Shown here: one piece after another, positions 33,731-42,774 of the stretch
Layout of the letters: each line of letters begins with the position of its first letter
Position numbering within the stretch: position 1 is the stretch's first letter
Program-made: the position numbers and the translations under genes
DNA from: Bifidobacterium breve
GTDB lineage: Bacteria > Actinomycetota > Actinomycetes > Nanopelagicales > Nanopelagicaceae
Assembly: GCA_945883755.1 (NCBI GenBank)
Contig: CAMCXX010000002.1
Coordinates: forward strand, 1-42,774
Direction: 5' to 3'
DNA: 42,774 nucleotides
The notes under the pieces: model-generated
The model's input: only the letters and a program-made list of their open reading frames with translations
Databases searched by the model: none
What the model was told of the DNA's origin: nothing

Positions 33731-36179
33731 GGCTTATGATTTTAAAGCGGTTCAGGATAAATGGTTGCCAGTTTGGGACAAGCTGCAGCCCTTCAAATCA
33801 GGCAGCGATGATGATGCTCGGCCAAAGAAGTATGTCTTGGATATGTTTCCTTATCCATCGGGTGATCTTCATATGGGACATGCAGAGGCGTATGCACTGG
33901 GCGATGTAATTGCTCGGTACTGGGTTCAAAAAGGTTTTAATGTTATGCATCCAATTGGTTGGGATGCATTTGGCTTACCAGCTGAAAATGCTGCGATTAA
34001 ACGTGATGCTGATCCGCGCCAGTGGACCTACGAAAATATTGCAGTTCAAAAAGCTTCGATGCGCCGATACGCCTGCTCATTTGATTGGGATCGAACTCTT
34101 CATACTTGCGACCCCGAGTACTACAAGTGGAACCAATGGTTGTTTTTACAGATGTACAACAAGGGCTTGGCTTATCGAAAAGATTCAGCGGTTAATTGGT
34201 GTCCCGATTGCCAAACTGTTTTAGCTAATGAGCAGGTAGTTGCTGGCCTTTGCGAGAGATGCGATAGCGCAGTAACAAAGAAGAAGTTAAATCAGTGGTA
34301 CTTAAAGATCACCGATTACGCCGATCGTTTGCTTGATGATATGGATCAACTAGAGGGTAAGTGGCCAGATAAAGTTTTAACGATGCAACGAAATTGGATT
34401 GGTAGATCTAATGGATTTGAGGTTAAATTTGAAATCGAAGGTGAAGCAGATCCTGTAACCATTTATACGACTCGATTAGATACATTGCATGGAGCAACAT
34501 TTATGGTGGTTGCTGCTGATAGCGCATTTGCCGCTAGGTTAGCGAGCGGCAGCTCAATCGAGGGAGAGTTTAAAAAGTACCTAGATTCAGTAAAGGCTGC
34601 CTCAGATATTGATCGATTAGCTACAGACCGGCCAAAAACAGGAGTTTTTCTAAATCGATTTGCAATAAATCCAGCAAATGGTGAACGGATTCCAATTTGG
34701 GCATCTGATTATGTCCTAGCGGATTATGGAACTGGAATCATTATGGCTTGCCCGGCGCATGATCAACGAGATTTGGATTTTGCAAAAGCCTTAGGTTTGC
34801 CGATCCGAGTTGTAATTGAAACTGGCGAGGCAGATCCAAATGAAAGCGGCGTAGCAACTTCAGATTACGGAACTTTGATTAATTCTGGCACTTTAAACGG
34901 GCTTGCTTCTCTGGATGCAGTTGAGAAATTAATTGCAGAGTTAGAATCAAAAAAACTTGGAAAACGTGCCCGTAATTATCGTTTACGGGATTGGTTAATT
35001 TCTCGTCAAAGGTTTTGGGGAACACCGATTCCAATTATTCACTGCGAAAAATGTGGTGAGGTGCCAGTTCCAGAGAGCCAACTTCCGGTCGAGTTACCAA
35101 GTGCAACTGGTTTAGATTTAAAACCTAAAGGTTCCTCCCCATTGGGAGCAGCAAGTGATTGGGTAAATGTCTCTTGTCCAAAATGTAATGCGCCAGCAAA
35201 ACGTGATGCTGACACAATGGATACCTTCTTTGACTCATCTTGGTACTACCTGCGCTACACATCAGTAGATAGAGATGATGTTGCCTTTGATAAAAAGGCG
35301 GTTGAAACTTGGTTGCCGGTTGATCAGTATGTAGGGGGTGTAACACATGCGATCTTGCACCTTTTGTACTCACGCTTTTTTACCAAGGTACTGCATGATT
35401 TAGGCCATTTAAACTTCACCGAGCCATTCACTAGATTGTTAAATCAAGGAATGGTTTTAATGGATGGTTCAGCCATGAGCAAGAGCCGTGGCAATCTAGT
35501 GAAATTATCAGATGAGTTAAACACTCATGGTGTGGATGCGATCCGGGTAGCGCTGGTCTTTGCTGGCCCGCCTGAGGATGATATTGATTGGTCAGATGTT
35601 TCACCTGCGGGATCATTAAAGTTTTTAAACCGCGCTTGGCGAATAGCCGGTGATATCAGCAGTAAGCCTGGGGTTAATTTCAAAGATGGTGATGTTGCGC
35701 TACGCAAAGTTACGCATAAATCATTAAATGATATCTCCCTAGCTGTTGAATCCTTTAGATTTAATGTTTGTATCGCTCGCATTATGGAGCTAGTGAATGC
35801 CACCAGAAAGGCGATTGACTCTGGATGTGGTGGTGCAGATCCTGCGGTACGCGAGGCGGCAGAGATAATTGCGATCGCACTCTCATTAGTTGCGCCATAC
35901 ACAGCGGAGGAGATGTGGGAAAAATTAGGTCACAAACCAGCGATAGCAAATGCTGGCTGGCCAGTTGTAGATCCAGCACTTCTTGAAGATGATGCAGTTG
36001 AGGTAGTTCTACAGATTAATGGCAAGATCATTGATCGATTAGAGGTCTCTCCAAGTATTACTAAAGAGAATCTTGAGATTGCCGCCCGTGCCAATGAGAA
36101 GGTGGCAGCAGCCTTATCTGGCGTCGAGGTTAAAAAATCTATTGTAGTTGCACCAAAGCTTGTGAATTTCGTAATTTAA
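33723..36179 (+). CDS. leuS: leucyl-tRNA synthetase
   Basis: An 818-residue class Ia synthetase of bacterial length. HIGH appears as HMGH (50-53), the zinc-type insert has CPDC and CERC, the CP1 editing domain includes [12 protein letters not shown] and the aspartate region [16 protein letters not shown], and KMSKS appears as AMSKSRGN. The C-terminal anticodon-binding and tail domains are complete. ATG 33723 overlaps the SDR gene by 8 nt. It charges tRNA-Leu in the cytosol. Confidence 0.96.
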   Translation: MHEAYDFKAVQDKWLPVWDKLQPFKSGSDDDARPKKYVLDMFPYPSGDLHMGHAEAYALGDVIARYWVQKGFNVMHPIGWDAFGLPAENAAIKRDADPRQWTYENIAVQKASMRRYACSFDWDRTLHTCDPEYYKWNQWLFLQMYNKGLAYRKDSAVNWCPDCQTVLANEQVVAGLCERCDSAVTKKKLNQWYLKITDYADRLLDDMDQLEGKWPDKVLTMQRNWIGRSNGFEVKFEIEGEADPVTIYTTRLDTLHGATFMVVAADSAFAARLASGSSIEGEFKKYLDSVKAASDIDRLATDRPKTGVFLNRFAINPANGERIPIWASDYVLADYGTGIIMACPAHDQRDLDFAKALGLPIRVVIETGEADPNESGVATSDYGTLINSGTLNGLASLDAVEKLIAELESKKLGKRARNYRLRDWLISRQRFWGTPIPIIHCEKCGEVPVPESQLPVELPSATGLDLKPKGSSPLGAASDWVNVSCPKCNAPAKRDADTMDTFFDSSWYYLRYTSVDRDDVAFDKKAVETWLPVDQYVGGVTHAILHLLYSRFFTKVLHDLGHLNFTEPFTRLLNQGMVLMDGSAMSKSRGNLVKLSDELNTHGVDAIRVALVFAGPPEDDIDWSDVSPAGSLKFLNRAWRIAGDISSKPGVNFKDGDVALRKVTHKSLNDISLAVESFRFNVCIARIMELVNATRKAIDSGCGGADPAVREAAEIIAIALSLVAPYTAEEMWEKLGHKPAIANAGWPVVDPALLEDDAVEVVLQINGKIIDRLEVSPSITKENLEIAARANEKVAAALSGVEVKKSIVVAPKLVNFVI

Positions 36180-36220
36180 TTTCCACAGCTAGGCACTTAA
36201 TCTAAAAAGTTAACTCTGAT

Positions 36221-36829
36221 TTGCGGCAAACTGCGCAGGTGTTTGACTTAAATATCTCACCAGAACAAAAGCGGGCGTTAATAATCTTGGCAACCTTCTG
36301 CCTTGGGGTTGGTGGTTTTTTCTTTCTAAACTCTAGGCCGGCTGCCACATTGCAAAGTGCGCCCGATATTTTGCAAGAGATCGCCCCTAGCAGCGCTGAA
36401 AGTACAACTACTACGGTAATTGTAAATGTTGCTGGCAAGGTAGTAAAGCCTGGTGTTTATCAATTACCAACTGGCTCTCGTGTTGTGGATGCACTAACAA
36501 TGGCTGGCAATCAATTACGTGGTGTTGATATCAGCGATATCAACTTAGCCAGATTATTAGTTGATGGTGAGCAGATTTTGGTAGGCACACCTGCTGCGAC
36601 AATTGCAAAGAGATCTGCCGCCAGGGTTACCAGTAATAATCCACTTGATCTCAATCGGGCAACCGCCAGCCAACTCGATACCTTGCCTGGAATTGGACCA
36701 GTTACTGCGCAACGAATCCTGGATTATCGCGCCAAGGTTGGCCGAATTAACGCAGTAGATGAGCTGAAGAAGATCTCTGGTTTGGGTGGGGCAAAATTCG
36801 AAGAGATCAAAAACTTACTTCGCGTGTAA
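36221..36829 (+). CDS. comEA: ComEA family DNA-binding protein (SLBB + helix-hairpin-helix)
   Basis: A 202-residue protein with one N-terminal membrane helix (ALIILATFCLGVGGFFFL), an SLBB domain (NVAGKVVKPGVYQLPTGSRV) and paired helix-hairpin-helix motifs (LDLNRATASQLDTLPGIGP and ELKKISGLGG). It binds double-stranded DNA outside the membrane during transformation. The TTG start at 36221 has weak upstream signals; an in-frame GTG at 36239 is an alternative. The stop overlaps the ComEC start by one base. Confidence 0.9.
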   Translation: MRQTAQVFDLNISPEQKRALIILATFCLGVGGFFFLNSRPAATLQSAPDILQEIAPSSAESTTTTVIVNVAGKVVKPGVYQLPTGSRVVDALTMAGNQLRGVDISDINLARLLVDGEQILVGTPAATIAKRSAARVTSNNPLDLNRATASQLDTLPGIGPVTAQRILDYRAKVGRINAVDELKKISGLGGAKFEEIKNLLRV

Positions 36830-39072
36830 TTGATTACCGATTACTTGTAATCGCAACTGCACTTTGGTCAGGTGCGGCGACGATTGGTCTATTTCCAAGT
36901 TTTAAACTTCTCGCCTTTTCCAGCTTATTACTGGCTGCACTTTTTTTACGGCAAAAGATCTGGCTGATTCTAATTATTGCCGCACTAATTGGTGGCAGCC
37001 TAATGTCAATTCGCCAAGCAGCACTGGCAAATAATTTGGTTATCTCCTCATTTAATCAAAAGGTAGAGATTATTGCCGAAATTAGAAGTGATCCACTGAT
37101 TCGTGGTGGCAAAGTTTTTGGCTCAACGAAAATGCCAGACCAACAAAGCTTTCTTATTTCAGTGCAAAAAATCAATAATGTAGTAATTAACCTTCCCATG
37201 CGGATGCTGGTTCCAGTAGGTCAAAATCTGCACCTTAATCAGCAAATAAAAGGCTCAGTTAAGATAATTAAAAGTAAAGAGGCGAAGGTAGCTGCGCTGG
37301 CAGTTGCAGCTTCAGAAATAGAGATCTTGGCGCAGCCAAAGCGACTCTTTTCAATTACCGATCAGATCCGCAGCTCCTTTCGATCACTTGTGCCTAAAAG
37401 TGATCTCGGCTCGTTAATTCCTGGTTTGATTTTGGGGGATACCTCATTACAAAGTGAGGAGTTTACAATTGCAATGCGCCGGGTTGGCTTTTCACATTTA
37501 ACCGCAGTAAGTGGTGCGAACTTTGCCTTAGTTGCTGGCTTTGTTTTATGGCTGATGCAATATTTAATTCGCTCCATCAGGACTCGGCTGATAATTACCG
37601 CATTTGTTTTAATTCTTTTTATCTTTTTAGTAAGACCCACGCCCTCAGTCTTACGGGCTGCGGTAATGACCGCTGTCTTACTGGCGGCTAGATATCGCGG
37701 AGATAACTCACTTGGATTACCTGCACTAGGTGCTGCAATTGGCTTGCTAGTTTTACCTGATCCATTTCAGGCGATTGATCCTGGTTTTGCCCTTTCAGTA
37801 TTAGCAACTGCTGGAATTTTGATTATGGCACCACATATGAGTAATTGGTTAGCAAAGCGAATTAAGTGGAGCTGGCTAGCTGAGGCTATTGCAATTCCAA
37901 TTTCAGCAACCTTGTTTTGTACACCAGTAGTTGTGGCTTTGTCTGGCCAGTTTTCATTAATCACCGTACCTGCCAATATTTTGGCTTCACCAGTAATTGG
38001 TCCAATTACCGTGATTGGTTTTGTCGCTGCCCTGTTCGCAGCGGTTCTACCTAAGCTCTCATCACTGCTTCTGATCTTTACCTATCCGATGGCAGGTTGG
38101 ATAGTTTGGCTTTGTAACTTTGGGGCATCCTTTGCAGTACTTAAATTCTCATCTACCTTATTTTTCATAGCTTTGCTTTTGATCTTTACCGCCCTATTTT
38201 TAAAGAGAAAGTGGCGCCCCTTATTACTTGTTGCAATCCTTCTTCTATCACATTTGACCTATACCAAGATCAGTTGGCCAGGTTCAGCTTGGCAGATTGC
38301 TAATTGCGATGTTGGCCAGGGAGATGCGCTGGTAATTAATCTAAAAAAGAGTAATGCGATAGTGATTGATGTTGGTCCAGAACCATCCTTAATAGATAAC
38401 TGTCTACGCAGATTGGGCGTTAAACAAATCTCATTGCTGGTATTAACACATTTTCATGCCGATCATGTTGCTGGCTTATCCGGTGCAATTAAGAATCGTG
38501 ATGTTAAACAGGTATGGATCACCAATAATTTACAGCCAGCTGCTGCCTATGAAAACTCAATGAGTTTGCTAGATAAAACGACGGTAAGACAGGTTGTTGC
38601 TGGTGAGCAATTTCAGATAGCTGATACAAAGATTTCAGTTTTGTGGCCAGAAAGGTATCAAGGCAGTTTTGCCTCACTTCCCGGTGATGGCTCTGCTATT
38701 AATAACGCCAGTATTGCTTTGCTGATCAAATCAAAAAATTTAAGTATTTTTACATCGGGTGATTTAGAGCCACCAGTTCAGGAGTTGTTAACCACCCACC
38801 CACTTCTTTCTCCAGTTGATATCTATAAGGTTGCACACCATGGCTCTGCTTATCAGTACCTACCCATGCTTGATAAAATCAAACCATCGGTAGCGGTGAT
38901 CAGTGTGGGTGCTGCAAATAATTATGGCCACCCATCGCTCGAGCTGATCGGTGAGTTTGAGAAAAGGGGAGTTAAGGTTCTGCGAACCGATAAATCTGGT
39001 GGGATTGCGATCACCGCACCCAATAAGATCAGGGTTACAGGAAAAGATTGGTGGCGGATTCGGTGGGGTTAG
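36829..39072 (+). CDS. comEC: ComEC/Rec2 competence channel, apparently starting at ATT
   Basis: A protein of about 747 residues forming the DNA-uptake channel. The order is N-terminal helices, a DUF4131 region, the Competence-domain helices (LTAVSGANFALVAGF), then a C-terminal metallo-beta-lactamase domain with THFHADH and HHGSAY. The first ATG in frame is at 37003, but 58 codons upstream of it read as coding: DYRLLVIATALWSGA, then two hydrophobic helices, as expected for ComEC. No ATG, GTG or TTG exists in that frame back to the stop at 36760. ATT 36829, overlapping the comEA stop by one base, is the best start. If not used, the protein would begin at 37003 and lack its first helices. Confidence 0.85.
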   Translation: MDYRLLVIATALWSGAATIGLFPSFKLLAFSSLLLAALFLRQKIWLILIIAALIGGSLMSIRQAALANNLVISSFNQKVEIIAEIRSDPLIRGGKVFGSTKMPDQQSFLISVQKINNVVINLPMRMLVPVGQNLHLNQQIKGSVKIIKSKEAKVAALAVAASEIEILAQPKRLFSITDQIRSSFRSLVPKSDLGSLIPGLILGDTSLQSEEFTIAMRRVGFSHLTAVSGANFALVAGFVLWLMQYLIRSIRTRLIITAFVLILFIFLVRPTPSVLRAAVMTAVLLAARYRGDNSLGLPALGAAIGLLVLPDPFQAIDPGFALSVLATAGILIMAPHMSNWLAKRIKWSWLAEAIAIPISATLFCTPVVVALSGQFSLITVPANILASPVIGPITVIGFVAALFAAVLPKLSSLLLIFTYPMAGWIVWLCNFGASFAVLKFSSTLFFIALLLIFTALFLKRKWRPLLLVAILLLSHLTYTKISWPGSAWQIANCDVGQGDALVINLKKSNAIVIDVGPEPSLIDNCLRRLGVKQISLLVLTHFHADHVAGLSGAIKNRDVKQVWITNNLQPAAAYENSMSLLDKTTVRQVVAGEQFQIADTKISVLWPERYQGSFASLPGDGSAINNASIALLIKSKNLSIFTSGDLEPPVQELLTTHPLLSPVDIYKVAHHGSAYQYLPMLDKIKPSVAVISVGAANNYGHPSLELIGEFEKRGVKVLRTDKSGGIAITAPNKIRVTGKDWWRIRWG

Positions 39073-40007
39073 TTTTAATTCAAGGTGCGGAAGGGTTACT
39101 TGCTGACCGCGCAATCACAAAAATTCTCACCGCAAATCCGACCGCCACAACCACAACGCTCATCGCCGATGAGATAGAGGTAGGTACGATCACAGATTCA
39201 CTTGCTCCATCATTGTTTGGTGATGCTCGTATTGTGGTTATTAAAGAGATCCAAGATTTAACCGCAGATTGCAGTGATGAGATTATCGAGTATCTAGTTG
39301 ATCCAGATGAGAGTTTAAATTTAGTTTTATGGCACAAGGGTGGGGTCAAAGGAAAAGCTTTAGTTGATAAGGTTAAAAAAGCTGGTGCTGAAGTAATTGC
39401 GGCAGAGGCGATAAAAAAAGATAGTGATAAGGCAGAGTTTGTTCACAGCGAGTTTAAAAGATTAGGCAGAAAGATCTCGAGCGAAGCGGTGCAAGCTTTA
39501 ATTGATTCATTAGGCAGTGATCTTCGCGAATTAGGCGGTGCATGTTCACAACTTGCTAGTGATGTTTTGGCTGGCAAAGTAATTGATGAGGATGATGTAC
39601 TTGCATACCAAAGAGGACGAATAGAAACTACTGGCTATGATGTTGCAGATGCAGTATTAGATGGCAAGACCGCTTTAGCCCTAATCTCGCTGCGAAATGC
39701 AATCAATACCGGAACCGATCCAGTTTTAATTATCAGTGCAATTGCCGCATCTATTCGAACGATGGCTAAAGTTTCCGGCGCCTCCCGTGGCTTAAAATCT
39801 TATGATCTCGCTTCTCAACTTGGCTTACCGCCATGGCAGATAGATAAAGCTCGCCGGCAGTTAAGTGGTTGGAGTGAGAATGCATTGGCCCGATCAGTAA
39901 TCACCTTGGCGCAAGCTGATGCTGATATCAAGGGGGCGGCGGCAGATCCGGCATATGCACTTGAGCGAGCAATAATCACCATTAGTACCGCTCGTGGCAG
40001 TAAGTAA
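39048..40007 (+). CDS. holA: DNA polymerase III delta subunit HolA
   Basis: A 319-residue protein (or slightly shorter) with the HolA clamp-loader pattern: VLIQGAEGLLADRAI at the start, SLFGDARIVVIKEIQDL, the Glu/Asp-rich region and the helical C-terminal domain DLASQLGLPPWQIDKARRQL. It opens the beta clamp as part of the clamp loader. TTG 39048, GTG 39051 and GTG 39063 are all possible starts; AGGA at 39039-39042 favours one of the first two. It overlaps the comEC end by about 25 nt. Confidence 0.9.
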   Translation: MVADSVGLVLIQGAEGLLADRAITKILTANPTATTTTLIADEIEVGTITDSLAPSLFGDARIVVIKEIQDLTADCSDEIIEYLVDPDESLNLVLWHKGGVKGKALVDKVKKAGAEVIAAEAIKKDSDKAEFVHSEFKRLGRKISSEAVQALIDSLGSDLRELGGACSQLASDVLAGKVIDEDDVLAYQRGRIETTGYDVADAVLDGKTALALISLRNAINTGTDPVLIISAIAASIRTMAKVSGASRGLKSYDLASQLGLPPWQIDKARRQLSGWSENALARSVITLAQADADIKGAAADPAYALERAIITISTARGSK

Positions 40008-40018
40008 ATACGCTCAGT

Positions 40019-40047
40019 TTGAGCCTAATCAAGTGCGCTGATACGAT
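40019..40047 (+). promoter_or_regulatory. putative rpsT promoter
   Basis: TTGAGC (40019-40024) and TACGAT (40042-40047) are separated by exactly 17 bp. A transcript starting near 40054 would have a leader of about 48 nt with AAGGA before the GTG of rpsT. Confidence 0.65.
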
Positions 40048-40101
40048 GCGCCTTCTGTAAAACTTACCTAATTAAATTTCAAGTGAAAAGGAACTCTATT
40101 C

Positions 40102-40371
40102 GTGGCAAATATTAAGTCGCAGATCAAGCGCATCCGCACCAACAATAAGGCGCAGGATCGCAACAAGGCGTACCGCTCAGCATTGAAGACAGCGATCCGT
40201 CGGTTCCGCGATGCAATTACAGCTGGCGACAAGAGCAAGATCACCGCTGAACTTCGTGATGCAAATCGATCATTGGATATGGCTGTTTCAAAGGGCGTAA
40301 TCCATGCAAACCAAGCAGCAAATAAAAAGTCAGCGTTAGCTAAATTAGCTAACAAAGCTGGCGCACGTTAA
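40102..40371 (+). CDS. rpsT: 30S ribosomal protein S20
   Basis: An 89-residue, strongly basic protein with the S20 pattern [20 protein letters not shown] at the start and [20 protein letters not shown] at the end. It binds 16S rRNA early in assembly. GTG start with AAGGA about 9 nt upstream. It has its own promoter and lies between holA and lepA, the common actinobacterial order. Confidence 0.96.
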   Translation: MANIKSQIKRIRTNNKAQDRNKAYRSALKTAIRRFRDAITAGDKSKITAELRDANRSLDMAVSKGVIHANQAANKKSALAKLANKAGAR

Positions 40372-40409
40372 TTCACCAGTAAATTTAACGGCGTAGGGGC
40401 AAAGTAGCG

Positions 40410-42269
40410 ATGCCTGCAATTGATTCAGCAAAAGCGCCACAACCGGCATCCACAAATCCAAATCAGATTCGTAATTTTTGCATTATTGCTCATATCGATC
40501 ACGGTAAATCTACTTTGGCAGATCGCATGCTTGGAATCACCGGTGTTGTAGAAGATCGAAATATGCGAGCCCAGTACTTAGATCGTATGGATATTGAACG
40601 CGAACGCGGCATTACAATTAAAAGCCAAGCGGTGAGACTGCCTTGGAAATCTGGAATTGATAATCAAGATTACATATTAAATATGATCGATACACCCGGT
40701 CACGTAGATTTTACCTATGAGGTATCGCGCTCGCTAGCAGCGTGCGAAGGAGCAATCTTATTGGTGGATTGTGCTCAAGGAATTGAGGCGCAGACCTTAG
40801 CTAATCTCTATTTAGCAATGGAGAACAACCTAACCATCATTCCAGTATTAAATAAGATTGATCTGCCAGCTGCTCAGCCAGAGAAGTTTGCCATTGAGTT
40901 AGCAAAATTAATCGGTTGTGAACCCGAGGATTGTCTTCGCGTTTCTGGTAAAACTGGTGATGGCGTTGTAGAACTTCTTGATCAAATTGTTAAGTTAATT
41001 CCACCTCCAACTGGTGATGCCAAGGCCCCGACCAGAGCATTAATTTTTGACTCAGTTTACGATCTATATCGCGGCGTAGTTACCTATGTTCGAGTAGTTG
41101 ATGGACACCTATCGCCAAGAGATCAGATTCAAATGTTTTCAACTGGTGTCAGACATGAGATGTTAGAGGTTGGAGTTATCTCACCTGAACCAATTGCTAG
41201 CAAAGGATTGGGAGTTGGCGAGGTCGGCTACTTAATTACCGGCGTAAAAGATGTTCGCCAATCAAGAGTTGGTGACACTGTGACTACCTACAACAATCCA
41301 ACTACAAATCCACTAGCTGGGTATAAAGATCCCAAGCCAATGGTTTTCTCTGGTTTATTTCCAATTGATGGTGCTGAGTATCCAATGCTTCGTGAGGCGC
41401 TAGATAAATTACAGTTAAATGATGCGGCCTTAGTCTTTGAACCAGAATCTTCGACTGCACTTGGTTTTGGTTTCCGTTGCGGCTTCCTAGGTCTTTTACA
41501 TATGGAGATTGTGCGCGAGCGACTAGAACGTGAAGCGGGCTTAACCTTAATTTCTACTGCGCCAAGTGTGGTCTACAACGTCTCGTTAGATAATGGTGAA
41601 AAGTTATTGGTAACAAATCCATCTGAGTATCCAGATGGCAAAATTGCAGAGGTACTAGAGCCCGTAGTTAAAGCAACAATTTTATCTCCTGCTGAATTTA
41701 TTGGCAGCATCATGGAGCTTTGCCAACAACGGCGCGGAATATTAAAGGGTATGGATTATTTATCTGAGGATCGTGTTGAAATTCGCTATACCTTGCCGCT
41801 TGCTGAAATCGTCTTTGATTTCTTTGATAATTTGAAATCCAGAACTCGCGGTTACGCCTCCCTTGATTATGAACCAACTGGTGAAGAGGCAGCGGATTTA
41901 GTTAAGGTGGATATCTTGCTGCAGGGCGAGAAGGTAGATGCATTTAGTCAGATTGTGCACCGCGACAAAGCGTATGCATATGGTGTGATGATGACAGAGA
42001 AACTGCGCGAATTAATTCCACGCCAACAGTTTGAAGTACCTATTCAAGCTGCAATCGGTGCCAAGATCATCGCTCGTGAAAATATCAGAGCGATACGGAA
42101 AGATGTTTTAGCTAAGTGTTATGGCGGAGATATCACACGAAAACGTAAATTACTTGAGAAGCAAAAAGAGGGTAAGAAGCGAATGAAGATGGTTGGGCGA
42201 GTCGAGGTGCCACAAGAGGCCTTCATCGCTGCCTTAACAACTGATTCAGATAAGGCAAAAGAAAAGTAG
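40410..42269 (+). CDS. lepA: elongation factor 4 (LepA)
   Basis: A 619-residue translational GTPase. G-domain motifs AHIDHGKST, the switch region [20 protein letters not shown] and NKIDLP are present, followed by the EF-G-like domains II, III and V and the LepA-specific C-terminal domain ([20 protein letters not shown], then [22 protein letters not shown] in two parts). It acts on stalled or early-elongating ribosomes. The ATG at 40410 follows a GGGG-containing leader. Five bases separate its stop from the hemW start. Confidence 0.96.
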   Translation: MPAIDSAKAPQPASTNPNQIRNFCIIAHIDHGKSTLADRMLGITGVVEDRNMRAQYLDRMDIERERGITIKSQAVRLPWKSGIDNQDYILNMIDTPGHVDFTYEVSRSLAACEGAILLVDCAQGIEAQTLANLYLAMENNLTIIPVLNKIDLPAAQPEKFAIELAKLIGCEPEDCLRVSGKTGDGVVELLDQIVKLIPPPTGDAKAPTRALIFDSVYDLYRGVVTYVRVVDGHLSPRDQIQMFSTGVRHEMLEVGVISPEPIASKGLGVGEVGYLITGVKDVRQSRVGDTVTTYNNPTTNPLAGYKDPKPMVFSGLFPIDGAEYPMLREALDKLQLNDAALVFEPESSTALGFGFRCGFLGLLHMEIVRERLEREAGLTLISTAPSVVYNVSLDNGEKLLVTNPSEYPDGKIAEVLEPVVKATILSPAEFIGSIMELCQQRRGILKGMDYLSEDRVEIRYTLPLAEIVFDFFDNLKSRTRGYASLDYEPTGEEAADLVKVDILLQGEKVDAFSQIVHRDKAYAYGVMMTEKLRELIPRQQFEVPIQAAIGAKIIARENIRAIRKDVLAKCYGGDITRKRKLLEKQKEGKKRMKMVGRVEVPQEAFIAALTTDSDKAKEK

Positions 42270-42273
42270 TTAA

Positions 42274-42774
42274 GTGAATCTCTCATTTTACGTTCATATT
42301 CCATACTGCGTAAAACGTTGTGGTTACTGTGATTTTAATACCTACACCCCATCAGAGCTGCAGATCTCAGATGGCCTTGCCCAAATCTCTAACTCATATA
42401 TTGATTTAGCCATTCAAGAGATTGAGCAAGCCAGGTTGCAGGTAGGTGAGGCAACTGTGCCAACGATTTTCTTTGGTGGTGGAACTCCCTCGTTAATGGA
42501 GGCAGCTGATATTGCTCGGGTAATTACAAAGATTAAAAACTCCTTCCTGTTAAGTGATGATTGTGAAATTACATTAGAGACCAACCCGGACACGGTAGAT
42601 AAGCAGAAGCTAGCGGCTTTTAAGGATGCTGGAATTAATCGAATATCTGTCGGCATGCAATCTGCGGTTGCCCATGTATTAAAAACTTTAGATCGAACTC
42701 ATAATCCACAAAATTTGCAGCAGGTTACCCAATGGGCAAGTGAGGTTGGCTTTAAAGATATTTCGGTGGATTTA
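42274..42774 (+). CDS. hemW: radical SAM heme chaperone HemW, 5' part (partial)
   Basis: GTG 42274 opens a frame running to the window edge (167 codons). The start NLSFYVHIPYCVKRCGYCDF carries the radical-SAM CxxxCxxC motif, followed by FFGGGTPSLM, LETNPDTV and RISVGMQS, all typical of HemW rather than the oxygen-independent coproporphyrinogen oxidase HemN. HemW binds heme and delivers it to respiratory enzymes. It follows lepA as in other actinobacteria. The 3' end is outside the window. Confidence 0.92.
   Translation, partial: MNLSFYVHIPYCVKRCGYCDFNTYTPSELQISDGLAQISNSYIDLAIQEIEQARLQVGEATVPTIFFGGGTPSLMEAADIARVITKIKNSFLLSDDCEITLETNPDTVDKQKLAAFKDAGINRISVGMQSAVAHVLKTLDRTHNPQNLQQVTQWASEVGFKDISVDL

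Noticed and set aside
39048-39072. holA/comEC overlap as a programmed frameshift
   Set aside because: Ordinary overlapping start codons (TTG/GTG with AGGA upstream) explain it; no slippery sequence is needed.
37003-39072. Starting comEC at the first ATG
   Set aside because: The upstream in-frame sequence is clearly coding and hydrophobic, matching the ComEC N-terminus, so the ATG is probably internal.

Overview
The window looks like a chromosomal segment of a streamlined, AT-leaning actinobacterium, most like the freshwater acI / 'Ca. Nanopelagicales' (Planktophila/Nanopelagicus) group. The clues are a DUF3145 gene (an actinobacteria-restricted family), an MgtA-type mannosyltransferase, a GpgP-like phosphatase in the nadD-rsfS-gpgP order known from mycobacteria, the actinobacterial order leuS-comEA-comEC-holA-rpsT-lepA-hemW, tRNA genes without encoded CCA, very short intergenic gaps, many GTG/TTG starts, and several promoters whose -10 box lies 6-7 nt before the start codon (leaderless mRNAs). 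The lineage is inferred from gene content, not from a search.

Region 1 (1-19 kb) is an accessory carbohydrate-use region. A leftward operon (4282 to 149) encodes an RraA-like protein, a hexulose-phosphate-synthase-like (HUMPS) protein, a zinc alcohol dehydrogenase, an SDR dehydrogenase and a TIM-barrel sugar isomerase; it meets the tail of a D-2-hydroxyacid dehydrogenase. Divergent from it is a rightward operon: a sugar-binding lipoprotein, a strong terminator/attenuator hairpin, two MalF/MalG-type permeases, an SMP-30 lactonase, a PfkB (KDG-type) kinase, a KDPG-aldolase-family enzyme and two tandem SDR dehydrogenases. Together these resemble an Entner-Doudoroff/De Ley-Doudoroff-like route (sugar -> lactone -> acid -> 2-keto-3-deoxy acid -> phosphate -> aldol cleavage) with the dehydratase absent from the operon. 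An FMN-dependent L-lactate dehydrogenase follows on the other strand. A 439-bp regulatory gap precedes a second sugar ABC importer (binding protein, again a perfect terminator hairpin, then two permeases), which converges on a cytochrome P450. No ABC ATPase is present for either importer.

The P450 start codon lies one base beyond the 3' end of a CAT-anticodon tRNA. A 29-bp near-perfect copy of that tRNA's 5' part lies 1.4 kb away, and the interval holds a single enolase-superfamily (mandelate racemase/MLE-like) gene. This looks like a minimal tRNA-associated insertion whose cargo could supply a sugar-acid dehydratase.

Region 2 (19-24.7 kb) holds a secreted M23-like protein, a cold-shock protein, a DUF3145 gene with a structured upstream region, a SIMPL-domain protein, and a leftward envelope operon (MgtA-like GT4, second GT4, SGNH hydrolase).

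Region 3 (24.8-42.8 kb) is conserved core: etfBA, cysteine desulfurase, mnmA, ligA, an overlooked 38-aa membrane protein, nadD, rsfS, gpgP-like phosphatase, tRNA-Ala(GGC), an SDR, leuS, comEA, comEC (apparently starting at a non-standard ATT), holA, rpsT, lepA and the 5' part of hemW. Most genes here overlap or abut, so they are probably read as a few long transcripts.
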